This document shows, in pieces, positions 1-6,284 of a DNA stretch of 10,951 nt. Origin of the DNA: Spirochaetota bacterium (GTDB lineage Bacteria > Spirochaetota > B62-G9). The notes below the pieces were generated by a model, which was not told where the DNA came from, did no database searches, and worked only from the letters and a program-made list of their open reading frames with translations. The position numbers and the translations under genes are program-made. The DNA lies in the NCBI GenBank assembly GCA_026990615.1, contig JALXDB010000455.1:1-10951 (forward strand), given 5' to 3'. Within the stretch, counting starts at the first letter, position 1, and each line of letters opens with the position of its first letter.

Positions 1-493
1 TTCTGGATACAAGAGCTTCAGCGGCAACCTCCAGACCCGGTGCTATTGCCACACCAATCAGTTCTGCTTCGTTCGAGATAGCGCTAAAGGTTGTGGCAGT
101 ACCAAAATCTACAACTATGCATGCCCCTCTGAATCTATCATATGCAGCTACGGCATCGGAGACAAGATCCGCACCCACCTCTCTTGGATTGTCCGTTCTT
201 ATCTTTATTCCGGATTTAACACCAGGCCCTAAAAACAGAGGCTTCAAATCAAAGTATCTCATAAACATCTCATCAAAAGTTGTTTTCAATTGAGGAACAA
301 CGGTTGAAATAACCGTTTTTTTAATATCCCCAAAGACAAGACCGGCATCTTCAAATAAATACTTAAAAAGAACAGCATATTCATCAGGCATCTTGTTTTT
401 AACTGTTTGGACTCTCCATTTTGCTATCCATCTGTGATCTTTAGAGATACCTATCACTATATTGGTATTCCCAACATCTATACAGCAGATCAT
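1..493 (-). CDS. coaX: Type III pantothenate kinase, CoaX (C-terminus outside window)
   Basis: CoaX phosphorylates pantothenate with ATP, the first step of CoA synthesis in the cytoplasm. Translation from the ATG at 493-491 gives 164 residues before the window edge; the family is usually about 250-260, so roughly the last third is missing. Visible motifs are DVGNTN at residues 6-11 (phosphate-binding loop of the ASKHA fold), NPREVGADL at 102-110 with the probable catalytic Asp109, DFGTATTF at 129-136 and APGL at 151-154. The usual GADR reads GADL here, which I take as lineage variation. The start is supported by an AGGAGG ribosome site at 499-504. It is the last visible gene of the ECF transporter operon, 131 bases after the S-component stop. 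That context suggests import and trapping of the same vitamin. Assignment is confident from the motif set. Confidence 0.93.
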   Translation of the reverse strand, partial: MICCIDVGNTNIVIGISKDHRWIAKWRVQTVKNKMPDEYAVLFKYLFEDAGLVFGDIKKTVISTVVPQLKTTFDEMFMRYFDLKPLFLGPGVKSGIKIRTDNPREVGADLVSDAVAAYDRFRGACIVVDFGTATTFSAISNEAELIGVAIAPGLEVAAEALVSR

Positions 494-498
494 TCTGG

Positions 499-504
499 CC
501 TCCT
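499..504 (-). promoter_or_regulatory. Shine-Dalgarno site of coaX
   Basis: Read on the minus strand this is AGGAGG, five bases before the ATG at 493. It fixes the coaX start and rules out the competing frame that begins at 653 and overlaps coaX. Confidence 0.8.
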
Positions 505-535
505 GTACCGTAATTTATTAACATAGAAAGATAAA

Positions 536-557
536 GTTTTATAAGCCTGCATAAAAC
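536..557. repeat. 22-base inverted repeat between S-component gene and coaX
   Basis: A perfect 7-base inverted repeat (GTTTTAT / ATAAAAC) flanks an 8-base loop in the 131-base gap before coaX. As RNA it would form an AT-rich hairpin. The stem is too weak for a confident terminator and no clean U-run follows. It could be a processing site, a protein-binding site or chance in AT-rich DNA. Confidence 0.3.
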
Positions 558-624
558 ATTGAGCATTAAAACAGTTAGATCTTCTTGTGAAAATCGCTCT
601 GCATTTTGTGACCTTATTATGATC

Positions 625-1179
625 TTATATCTTAGATTTTCTTGCTCTAACAATTACTCCCGTGTACAATCCAACACCGGCAGCCGTAAGTACGGCAGAA
701 ACTGCGGCTTCTGGCAGTCCGTTTACTATAGCTATAGTTTTTATCAGGTTCCATGGAATATATCTGTACAGACCAAGCATGGCAAGTACAAGAACTGTAT
801 TTGTTAACGACCCGGCTATTCCTGCTCCAATGTATGCCACTACCGGGCTTATTACATTTATCGCCCTGCTTACCAGCCAAGAGGTTAAACCAATGAACAG
901 CCTGGGCAAGACTGAGATTAACGGGTTGACAAACCAGACATCAGCAGGACCTGTAGGAGCTACTGCAGCCTGAAATAGACTAAAAGCACCGAATATCAAT
1001 CCTACAATGGTTCCGACAACAGGCCCCTCCAGAACTGCTGCTATTATTACCGGAACCTGCATTATAGTAAGAGAGGCACCGGAAAACCATGGAATAAACC
1101 CCAGATGGGTGGCTCCAAGAAAGATTGTAATGCCGCTCATAACACCTGCAATTACTATTTTTCTAATTTTAGCTTCCAT
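625..1179 (-). CDS. ECF transporter S component, probable pantothenate-binding subunit
   Basis: Predicted integral membrane substrate-binding (S) subunit of an energy-coupling-factor transporter. Its 184 residues are almost wholly hydrophobic, consistent with six membrane helices, the usual S-component size and topology. Helix 1 (about residues 8-24) carries spaced small residues (A11, G12, S15, G16), resembling the small-residue surface with which S components dock on EcfT. The stretch around QVPVIIAAVLEGPVVG (41-56) and LPRLFIG (91-97) resembles the broad ECF S-component family rather than BioY or RibU as I remember them. A GGAGGT ribosome site at 1185-1190 supports the ATG at 1179. It lies between ecfT (34-base gap) and coaX. 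The adjacent pantothenate kinase makes pantothenate the most likely substrate (PanT-like), but no sequence motif proves that; biotin, riboflavin or another small vitamin remains possible. Being encoded with its own EcfA-EcfA-EcfT suggests a dedicated (group I-like) transporter. Confidence 0.85.
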   Translation of the reverse strand: MEAKIRKIVIAGVMSGITIFLGATHLGFIPWFSGASLTIMQVPVIIAAVLEGPVVGTIVGLIFGAFSLFQAAVAPTGPADVWFVNPLISVLPRLFIGLTSWLVSRAINVISPVVAYIGAGIAGSLTNTVLVLAMLGLYRYIPWNLIKTIAIVNGLPEAAVSAVLTAAGVGLYTGVIVRARKSKI

Positions 1180-1184
1180 TAAAT

Positions 1185-1190
1185 ACCTCC
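1185..1190 (-). promoter_or_regulatory. Shine-Dalgarno site of the S-component gene
   Basis: GGAGGT on the minus strand, five bases before the ATG at 1179. It gives this gene an independent strong ribosome site, unlike the coupled ecfA2 and ecfT starts upstream. Confidence 0.75.
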
Positions 1191-1213
1191 ATAAAGTTTA
1201 AAAAATTAAGAAT

Positions 1214-2077
1214 TTAAAAAACCGCGCCTGTTATAATTCTATCCGTTATATTTTTAACAGCTATTGAAACCCCTAAAACAGTTAATGATAGAAACATGAA
1301 AATGTAATCTCTCTTAATAAGAGATAAACTCCTATAATAAGTTCTCCCCCTGCCACCTCTGTAATTTCTGGAAACAAGCACTTCAGTCATAACCTTTGTG
1401 TATTCAATGCTGAAAACAAACAGTGGAATAAAAAGAGGCATCATTGACTTTAATTTTTTAAAAAAGTTGATTTTTCTAACATTAAAATCAGCACCCCTTG
1501 AGACCTGAGCTTTGATTACTCTGTTCATCTCCTTTAACAGGATATGGAAAAATCTTATTGCAATATTTATCACCATAATAAACTCATTTACCGGGATTTT
1601 TAATTTTTGAAGGGGATGCATCAGCGACTCCACAGCTTTAATGAAATCCTCCGATCTGGTTGTGGAAACGATCAGTATAAAAAGATTGTAAATCGAGAAA
1701 AACCTTAAAATTAGCAGTATTGAATCCAGTACTCCAGATTCCGTAATGGTGATTTTCCATATTCTAACTATTACCTTCGAATTACTATCGCCGCTATCAC
1801 CGGACACCAATCTTAATACCACCACCAGCAGTAAAAAGGGAATAAATGGCAAAAGGGGGGACAAAATGTACCTAAGTTTTAAACCTGAAAGAGGAATTAA
1901 TACCAAAACAAACACAAGTAGAACTAATACGGAAGTAATACTGTTTAAAACAACCGATCCAATAATAACAATCAAAAGCATTAATAGTTTAATCCGTGGA
2001 TCAATCCAATGCATTGTGGAGTTTCCGGGTATATATCCTCTGAACCTTATCTGCAGATAAGTGCTGCCCTTATGCAT
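1214..2077 (-). CDS. ecfT: ECF transporter transmembrane component EcfT
   Basis: Membrane scaffold of an ECF vitamin transporter. It links the two ATPases to the S component and converts ATP-driven movement into toppling of the S component. The 287 residues show the family plan: hydrophobic helices at about 29-62, 70-92 and 117-137, a long cytoplasmic coupling region, and a last helix near 257-275. The coupling region holds the two Arg motifs that touch the ATPase grooves: AQVSRGAD at 190-197 and VSRNYRGGRGRT at 235-246. The second usually reads ARGYRGG; the Ala and Gly around the Arg are replaced here, but the arginines are kept. A DPRIKL motif at 26-31, typical of EcfT N-termini, is present. 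The start overlaps the ecfA2 stop by 8 bases (ATGCATAA), with GGGAG at 2088-2092 as ribosome site. This implies coupled translation and matched subunit amounts. Confidence 0.92.
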   Translation of the reverse strand: MHKGSTYLQIRFRGYIPGNSTMHWIDPRIKLLMLLIVIIGSVVLNSITSVLVLLVFVLVLIPLSGLKLRYILSPLLPFIPFLLLVVVLRLVSGDSGDSNSKVIVRIWKITITESGVLDSILLILRFFSIYNLFILIVSTTRSEDFIKAVESLMHPLQKLKIPVNEFIMVINIAIRFFHILLKEMNRVIKAQVSRGADFNVRKINFFKKLKSMMPLFIPLFVFSIEYTKVMTEVLVSRNYRGGRGRTYYRSLSLIKRDYIFMFLSLTVLGVSIAVKNITDRIITGAVF

Positions 2078-2966
2078 GATTTTTTAGCTCCCTGATCCAG
2101 TTTATAAAATCCGTCTCCGTTTTAAACTTTTTGATTTTTTCAAACCCAGATGTTTTTAACATCAGGTACAGTCTGACTATCTCGGGAACATCCAGGCCAT
2201 TATCTTCCAGAAGAGCTTCGTCGAAAAGCAAATTTTCAGTCGGGCCTTCGGATACCACTCTGCCACCATTAAGTATATAAACACGGTTGCAAAGCCGTAG
2301 TATCTCATCCATATCATGGGAAACAAGAACAACAGCTCTATCGCTGCTTACCCAGTCCTCAAGAAGTTTTATCAATTTTTCCCTGTTTTCACTGTCAAGT
2401 GAAGCAGTTGGTTCATCCAAAACAAGTACCCTGGGGTCATATATGATTATGGACATAAACGCAACAATTCTCTTCTCCCCTCCGCTGAGTTTGTACGTTA
2501 ATCTGTCTTTGAAGCTGTATTCATAACCAAAATACTCTAAAAAGTCTTTAAAACTTTTTCTAACATCATCTATTGAAAAACCGAAATTTAATGGGGCAAA
2601 AGCTATCTCATCACCTACAAATTTTTCAAATATTTGATCTTCAGGATTTTGAAAGAGAAGTCCAACAAATTTCTTAAGTTCTTTTTGATCCCATTCATCT
2701 ATTACGGATTTGCCATCGATATATATGCTGCCCTGTTGAGGCATGATCAATCCGTTGAGGTGTTGTAACAATGTTGATTTTCCCGCTCCTGAAGGTCCGA
2801 TAATACCAACGATCTCACCCCGGTCGATATGCATATTTATTCCCTTTAATGCAAAACTATTATTTAATACAGAACTTTTCTCTTTATTTCGAAAGTAAAT
2901 ACTCCTGCTATCGTTCTGAGAATTATATGAATAGCTCAGGTCTTTTATTTTGATTAGTTCTTTCAT
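2070..2966 (-). CDS. ecfA2: ECF transporter ATPase, second subunit (EcfA2-type)
   Basis: Cytoplasmic ABC ATPase of the ECF module. All canonical elements are visible: Walker A GPSGAGKST at residues 57-65, Q-loop Q106 in FQNPEDQIF, signature LSGGE at 160-164, Walker B ending D184-E185, D-loop SLD at 189-191 and switch His217 in VSHDMD. Its 298 residues include about 20 extra residues near the N-terminus (about 16-36) before the A-loop region, and a C-terminal extension of about 60 residues of the kind EcfA proteins use to dimerise. The start overlaps the ecfA1 stop in a 4-base ATGA, so translation is coupled. Paired with the less canonical ecfA1, it should form the heterodimer that drives EcfT. 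The 1/2 numbering follows gene order and is arbitrary. Confidence 0.92.
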   Translation of the reverse strand: MKELIKIKDLSYSYNSQNDSRSIYFRNKEKSSVLNNSFALKGINMHIDRGEIVGIIGPSGAGKSTLLQHLNGLIMPQQGSIYIDGKSVIDEWDQKELKKFVGLLFQNPEDQIFEKFVGDEIAFAPLNFGFSIDDVRKSFKDFLEYFGYEYSFKDRLTYKLSGGEKRIVAFMSIIIYDPRVLVLDEPTASLDSENREKLIKLLEDWVSSDRAVVLVSHDMDEILRLCNRVYILNGGRVVSEGPTENLLFDEALLEDNGLDVPEIVRLYLMLKTSGFEKIKKFKTETDFINWIRELKNHA

Positions 2967-3838
2967 TTTTTTAATTCTTTTCCCTTTAAGCCGGTCAATT
3001 GTTTTACTAAACTTTTAATATCACTGCATATGGGAAAGTTCCTATCTATGTTTTTATTAATCTCGCTGCTTATTCTAACTGCAATGGGAGCTCTAAGACC
3101 GAGAGACTCTATATACTCTGCTTTCCTTTCAAAAAGAGATGCCGGGGTTCCGTCAAACTCTACCCTGCCCGATTGCATTATTATACATCTGTCAGCCATC
3201 AAAGAGTTATTTAAAGCTTCATTTAAAGCTGTTTCGAGGTTATGGGATACAAGTACAACTGTTTTCCCTCCTCTAACAAAATTCTCTATTATCTTCAGTA
3301 TTCTTTCTTTGTAGATTACATTAATCATTGAAAAGGGCTCATCAAGAAGCAGGATATCCGGCTTCATTGCCAGAACCGAGGCAAGAGCTACGAGCTGCTT
3401 TTCTCCTCCAGAAAGCTCGTCCGTCCTTCTATCAATGAGGCTTTTTATACCTGTTATTTCAACAGTTTCTTCAATTATGGATTTGATTTTATTCGGTGAC
3501 AATCCAGCATTCTCAAGTCCGAATGCCAATTCATCCACCACAGTCCCTGTTATTAACTGTGTGTCCGGATTTTGAAATACAAGTCCAATCCTCTTCCTTG
3601 CTTCATAAATATTTTTTTCGTTTATCAAATTACCAAAAATATAGATATCACCTCTTTCAGGAGGATATATGAGATCTATAATTTTAAGCAGAGTACTCTT
3701 TCCCGAACCATTTCTGCCGGCGATGACTACATATTCACCCCTGTTCAACTCAATGTTGATATTCTGCAGAATGAAACTTCTATCGGTATGTATGCTGTAT
3801 TTAAAATACAGATCTTTTAATTTTACTGCTGGCCCCAT
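2963..3838 (-). CDS. ecfA1: ECF transporter ATPase, first subunit (EcfA1-type) with unusual D-loop
   Basis: Cytoplasmic ABC ATPase, first gene of the operon. Walker A GRNGSGKST is at residues 41-49, Q-loop Q89 in FQNPDTQL, signature LSGGE at 142-146, Walker B with D166-E167, and switch His199 in VSHNLE. ATP hydrolysis residues are therefore intact. The D-loop after DEPF reads SMIN at 170-173 where ABC proteins normally have SALD, so the D-loop Asp is missing. The partner EcfA2 keeps SLD. The sequence is 291 residues, normal for EcfA. The ATG at 3838 is the only plausible start because an in-frame stop lies seven codons upstream. The ribosome site there is weak (GGA about six bases upstream), so leader structure may influence initiation. 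A strong minus-strand promoter lies about 200 bases upstream. Confidence 0.92.
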   Translation of the reverse strand: MGPAVKLKDLYFKYSIHTDRSFILQNINIELNRGEYVVIAGRNGSGKSTLLKIIDLIYPPERGDIYIFGNLINEKNIYEARKRIGLVFQNPDTQLITGTVVDELAFGLENAGLSPNKIKSIIEETVEITGIKSLIDRRTDELSGGEKQLVALASVLAMKPDILLLDEPFSMINVIYKERILKIIENFVRGGKTVVLVSHNLETALNEALNNSLMADRCIIMQSGRVEFDGTPASLFERKAEYIESLGLRAPIAVRISSEINKNIDRNFPICSDIKSLVKQLTGLKGKELKK

Positions 3839-3924
3839 ATTGATTCCGTACTTGAATGATTAATATAACTGCTAATTTTACTAACTTTAAAACTCTCTAT
3901 GCGGCCAAAACAGCAGGGATAATG

Positions 3925-4008
3925 TTATTGAAAGGGTTGACTATGAATGTGCAATAGTGTGGATATCCCGGCTGTCTCGGTCCCATTGGATCCAAGCAAC
4001 CATCTCAT
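3925..4008 (-). other. Short leader ORF (27 codons) in the ecf operon leader
   Basis: Within the predicted leader of the ecf operon an ATG at 4008 opens 27 codons ending in TAA at 3925. AGGAAGG at 4013-4019 sits just upstream: only four bases from this ATG, and nine from a second, out-of-frame ATG at 4003. The ORF begins just before and runs through the hairpin at 3970-4001, so translation would unfold that hairpin. The peptide resembles nothing I know and lacks an obvious run of regulatory codons. It may be a leader peptide or only a remnant of older sequence; the second frame from 4003 also looks protein-like but has an amber stop. Confidence 0.3.
3970..4001 (-). promoter_or_regulatory. Stable hairpin in the ecf operon leader RNA
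   Basis: On the minus strand GGUUG-CUUGG-(A)-UCC closes on GGA-CCGAG-(A)-CAGCC around an AAUG loop. This gives 13 pairs with two bulged A residues. Two of the pairs are U·G, which would be C·A mismatches in plus-strand RNA, so the structure favours minus-strand transcription. It lies about 35 bases after the predicted start of transcription and is much richer in G+C than its flanks. It has no U-run, so it is not a simple terminator. It matches no riboswitch class I recognise. Confidence 0.45.
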
Positions 4009-4039
4009 CTTGCCTTCCTGATGATTGATATGATAGATA

Positions 4040-4068
4040 TTTATAAGCAGTTTTATAAAAAATGTCAA
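4040..4068 (-). promoter_or_regulatory. Sigma-70-type promoter of the ecf-coaX operon
   Basis: On the minus strand TTGACA (4068-4063) is a perfect -35 box. A 17-base spacer separates it from TATAAA (4045-4040), five of six matches to the -10 consensus. Transcription should start near 4033, leaving a leader of about 195 bases before ecfA1. This is the best promoter match in the window. Confidence 0.7.
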
Positions 4069-4090
4069 GATATATACTTCAATTTATAAT
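4062..4090 (+). promoter_or_regulatory. Probable promoter of the ada operon
   Basis: ATGTCA (4062-4067, four of six -35 matches), a 17-base spacer and a perfect TATAAT (4085-4090). Transcription would start near 4097, about 55 bases before ada. Its -35 box lies on the complement of the -35 box of the divergent ecf promoter, so the two promoters may compete for polymerase or share a regulator. Confidence 0.5.
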
Positions 4091-4152
4091 CTTATTAAGT
4101 TATATTTATATAAAATTACAGGGATTTTAGAGGTCATATAAAGTTAAATTTG

Positions 4153-5292
4153 ATGGATAATGTAAAAGAAAGAAAATTAAGCACAAAAAGAAGAGGTCAT
4201 TTCCAGTTAACCGAAGAAGACATCAGGGAACTCCCGAAAGTCCTCCTGCATGACCATCTTGATGGAGGGTTAAGGCCTGAAACAGTTATTGAACTGGCCA
4301 GAAAAAATAATGTAAAACTCCCATACTGGGATCCATTAAAACTGGCAGATTGGTTTTACAGGGGAGCAAACAGGGGTAGTTTAAAAGAGTATCTCGAAGG
4401 GTTTAGTATAACTACCTCTTTGATGCAGACCCCTGAGGATCTCTACAGAGTCGCCTATGAAGCCATTGAAGATGCTAAAAAGGATGGTATTGTATATCTT
4501 GAAACCAGGTTTGCCCCTGTATTTCATACCCAAAAAGGGTTAACATACGATCAGATTGTTGATTCTGTTTTGAGAGGTCTCAAAGATGCCTCGATAAAAT
4601 ACGGGGTTAATTTTGGATTAATTATCTGCGCCATGAGAAATATGTCCCCAGCCCTGTCTCTTGAAATGGCCAAACTTGCAGTTAGATACAGGGAACAGGG
4701 TGTTGTTGGCTTCGATCTTGCGGGGGACGAGCTCGGTTATCCTCCAAAAGACCATCTTGAGGCATTCTACTATATCCAGCGAAACAACTTTTACATCACA
4801 ATACACGCCGGTGAAGCCTTTGGAAAAGAATCGATATGGCAGGCACTCCAGTACTGCGGGACCCATCGCATCGGGCACGGAATACACCTAAAGGACGATA
4901 TCATGGTTGCGGATGACCAGATTATAGAGATGGGATACCTCGCCCAGTATGTACTTGACAGAAGAGTGCCGCTTGAGATATGTCTATCGAGCAATATTCA
5001 TACAGGTGCAATACCGGATTTAAAGTACCATCCATTTCCGATATTCTATAAATACGGCTTCAGGGTAACTCTGAACACAGACAACAGACTCATGAGCAGC
5101 ACAACACTTACAAAAGAGTTCTCCATTGCAGTTAAATATTACAAATTAACACTGAAAGATATAGAGAAGCTAACAATAAATGCAATGAAAAGTGCATTCA
5201 TACATTTTCCTGAGAGATTAAAAATAATATACGATATAATCAAACCAGGCTATATAAAATTCAGGGAAAAAAGGGAGAAACACAATGCATAA
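4153..5292 (+). CDS. add: Adenosine deaminase
   Basis: Cytoplasmic zinc enzyme converting adenosine (or deoxyadenosine) to inosine plus ammonia. The TIM-barrel metal site is complete: H33-x-H35 in LLHDHLDGGLRP, HAGE with H218 and catalytic E221, HRIGHG with H238, and D310 in LNTDN. The HLDGGLRP and NTDNRLMS wording marks the longer bacterial branch also found in actinobacteria; enteric and animal enzymes have NTDD. The residue after the zinc Asp, which contacts purine N7 in mammalian enzyme, is therefore Asn here. At 379 residues it is longer than the roughly 330-350 of E. coli and mouse enzymes, with a charged N-terminal extension. An in-frame TTG lies directly before this ATG (start could be 4150). 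The nearest purine-rich site, GAGGT at 4130-4134, is unusually far from either start. It heads a four-gene operon and overlaps the kinase gene by 8 bases. Activity on 5'-deoxyadenosine is possible but unproven. Confidence 0.93.
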   Translation: MDNVKERKLSTKRRGHFQLTEEDIRELPKVLLHDHLDGGLRPETVIELARKNNVKLPYWDPLKLADWFYRGANRGSLKEYLEGFSITTSLMQTPEDLYRVAYEAIEDAKKDGIVYLETRFAPVFHTQKGLTYDQIVDSVLRGLKDASIKYGVNFGLIICAMRNMSPALSLEMAKLAVRYREQGVVGFDLAGDELGYPPKDHLEAFYYIQRNNFYITIHAGEAFGKESIWQALQYCGTHRIGHGIHLKDDIMVADDQIIEMGYLAQYVLDRRVPLEICLSSNIHTGAIPDLKYHPFPIFYKYGFRVTLNTDNRLMSSTTLTKEFSIAVKYYKLTLKDIEKLTINAMKSAFIHFPERLKIIYDIIKPGYIKFREKREKHNA

Positions 5293-6277
5293 AGTATGTG
5301 GGCTTGGCAACCCGCTTGTTGATATACTGATACATGTTGATGAAGATTTTATTAAAAAGTACAATCTGAATAAAGGGGTAATGCACCTCATAACACAGAA
5401 AGAAAAAGCAGCACTTCTTGATGCAATCTACAATTTTGATTATCAAACAGAGGTGGGTGGATCCGCACCAAATACAATTACTACCCTATCAAAGCTGGGT
5501 ATAAAAACTGCACTTGCAGGAAAAGTCGGTGATGATGAGCTTGGAAATCTGTTCGTCGAAAAGCTGGTTCAAAAAGGTGTTAGATCCTTTTTAAAGAAGA
5601 GTTCTACGGATACAGGCATAAGCATTGTTCTTATAACACCGGATGGAGAGAGAACAATGAATACATATCTCGGGGCATCCAGGGAATTCAAACCCGAAGA
5701 ACTCGATGAAGAAATGATTAAAAACTCAGAATATTTCTACTTTACAGGATATATGTGGGATACAGAAAATCAGAAAGCAGCTACCATAAAGGCGATAGAA
5801 ATTGCAAAAAGAAATGGTGTCAAAGTTATATTTGACCTTGCAGACCCCTTTGCAGTCGACAGGTACAGGGATGATTTTATTGCCCTTCTCAAAAATGATA
5901 TAGACATTGCCCTTGCCAATTCAGAAGAGGCAAGGCTGCTCACCGGCATATCAGAACCATCGAAAGCAGTAAGAGAACTTGGAAAAACCTGCAATACCTT
6001 TATCGTTAAAAACGGTGAGAAAGAAACCTATATCGCCCATAACGGAGATATTCACTCGGTTAAGAGCTTTAAAACAAGGGTTATAGATACAACAGGTGCG
6101 GGAGATAATTTTGCTGCGGGTTTCATATTCGGCATTATTAATCAACTCTCAGTTGAAGAATCATGCAGGATTGCTTCCTTTGTAGCATTGAAGACAATAG
6201 AAAAGGTGGGAGCACAGGCACCTGACAACATATTTGAAATGGTTAAAAACAGGTTCAATAGTATCAAAAATAAATAA
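5285..6277 (+). CDS. PfkB-family kinase, probable adenosine kinase
   Basis: Predicted to phosphorylate adenosine to AMP with ATP, or a related nucleoside or sugar. The 330 residues follow the ribokinase fold: GLGNPLVDI at the N-terminus, the first PfkB signature around EVGGSAPNT (residues 56-64), and the second signature DTTGAGDNF from residue 268 with catalytic base D274 after the anion-hole GAG. RTMNTYLGAS and the Trp-containing stretch YFTGYMWD resemble adenosine-kinase-like PfkB proteins rather than ribokinase or fructokinase. An AGGGAG ribosome site at 5271-5276 sits inside the end of the deaminase gene, and the ATGCATAA overlap couples the two. Deaminase and kinase would compete for adenosine, sending it to inosine/hypoxanthine or directly to AMP. 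The substrate is inferred from subfamily resemblance and neighbour; a sugar or inosine-type specificity is not excluded. Confidence 0.85.
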   Translation: MHKVCGLGNPLVDILIHVDEDFIKKYNLNKGVMHLITQKEKAALLDAIYNFDYQTEVGGSAPNTITTLSKLGIKTALAGKVGDDELGNLFVEKLVQKGVRSFLKKSSTDTGISIVLITPDGERTMNTYLGASREFKPEELDEEMIKNSEYFYFTGYMWDTENQKAATIKAIEIAKRNGVKVIFDLADPFAVDRYRDDFIALLKNDIDIALANSEEARLLTGISEPSKAVRELGKTCNTFIVKNGEKETYIAHNGDIHSVKSFKTRVIDTTGAGDNFAAGFIFGIINQLSVEESCRIASFVALKTIEKVGAQAPDNIFEMVKNRFNSIKNK

Positions 6278-6284
6278 TGCATAA

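Noticed and set aside
441..653. 70-codon minus-strand ORF overlapping the start of coaX
   Set aside because: It runs into coaX in another frame, has no ribosome site, and coaX has clear motifs and an AGGAGG site.
662..973. Plus-strand ORF of 103 codons across the S-component gene
   Set aside because: It is the antisense reading of a strongly hydrophobic membrane protein, with no ribosome site and no recognisable domain.
625..1179. Assignment of the S component as BioY (biotin)
   Set aside because: The central motifs do not look like BioY as I know it and the neighbour is coaX rather than a biotin gene; kept only as a minor alternative.
1746..2060. Plus-strand ORF of 104 codons antisense to ecfT
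   Set aside because: Shadow of a well-supported EcfT gene; composition reflects the complement of hydrophobic codons.
3986..3995. TTGGATCCAA palindrome considered as an operator
   Set aside because: It is accounted for by the upper part of the leader hairpin, and a 10-base palindrome alone is weak evidence.
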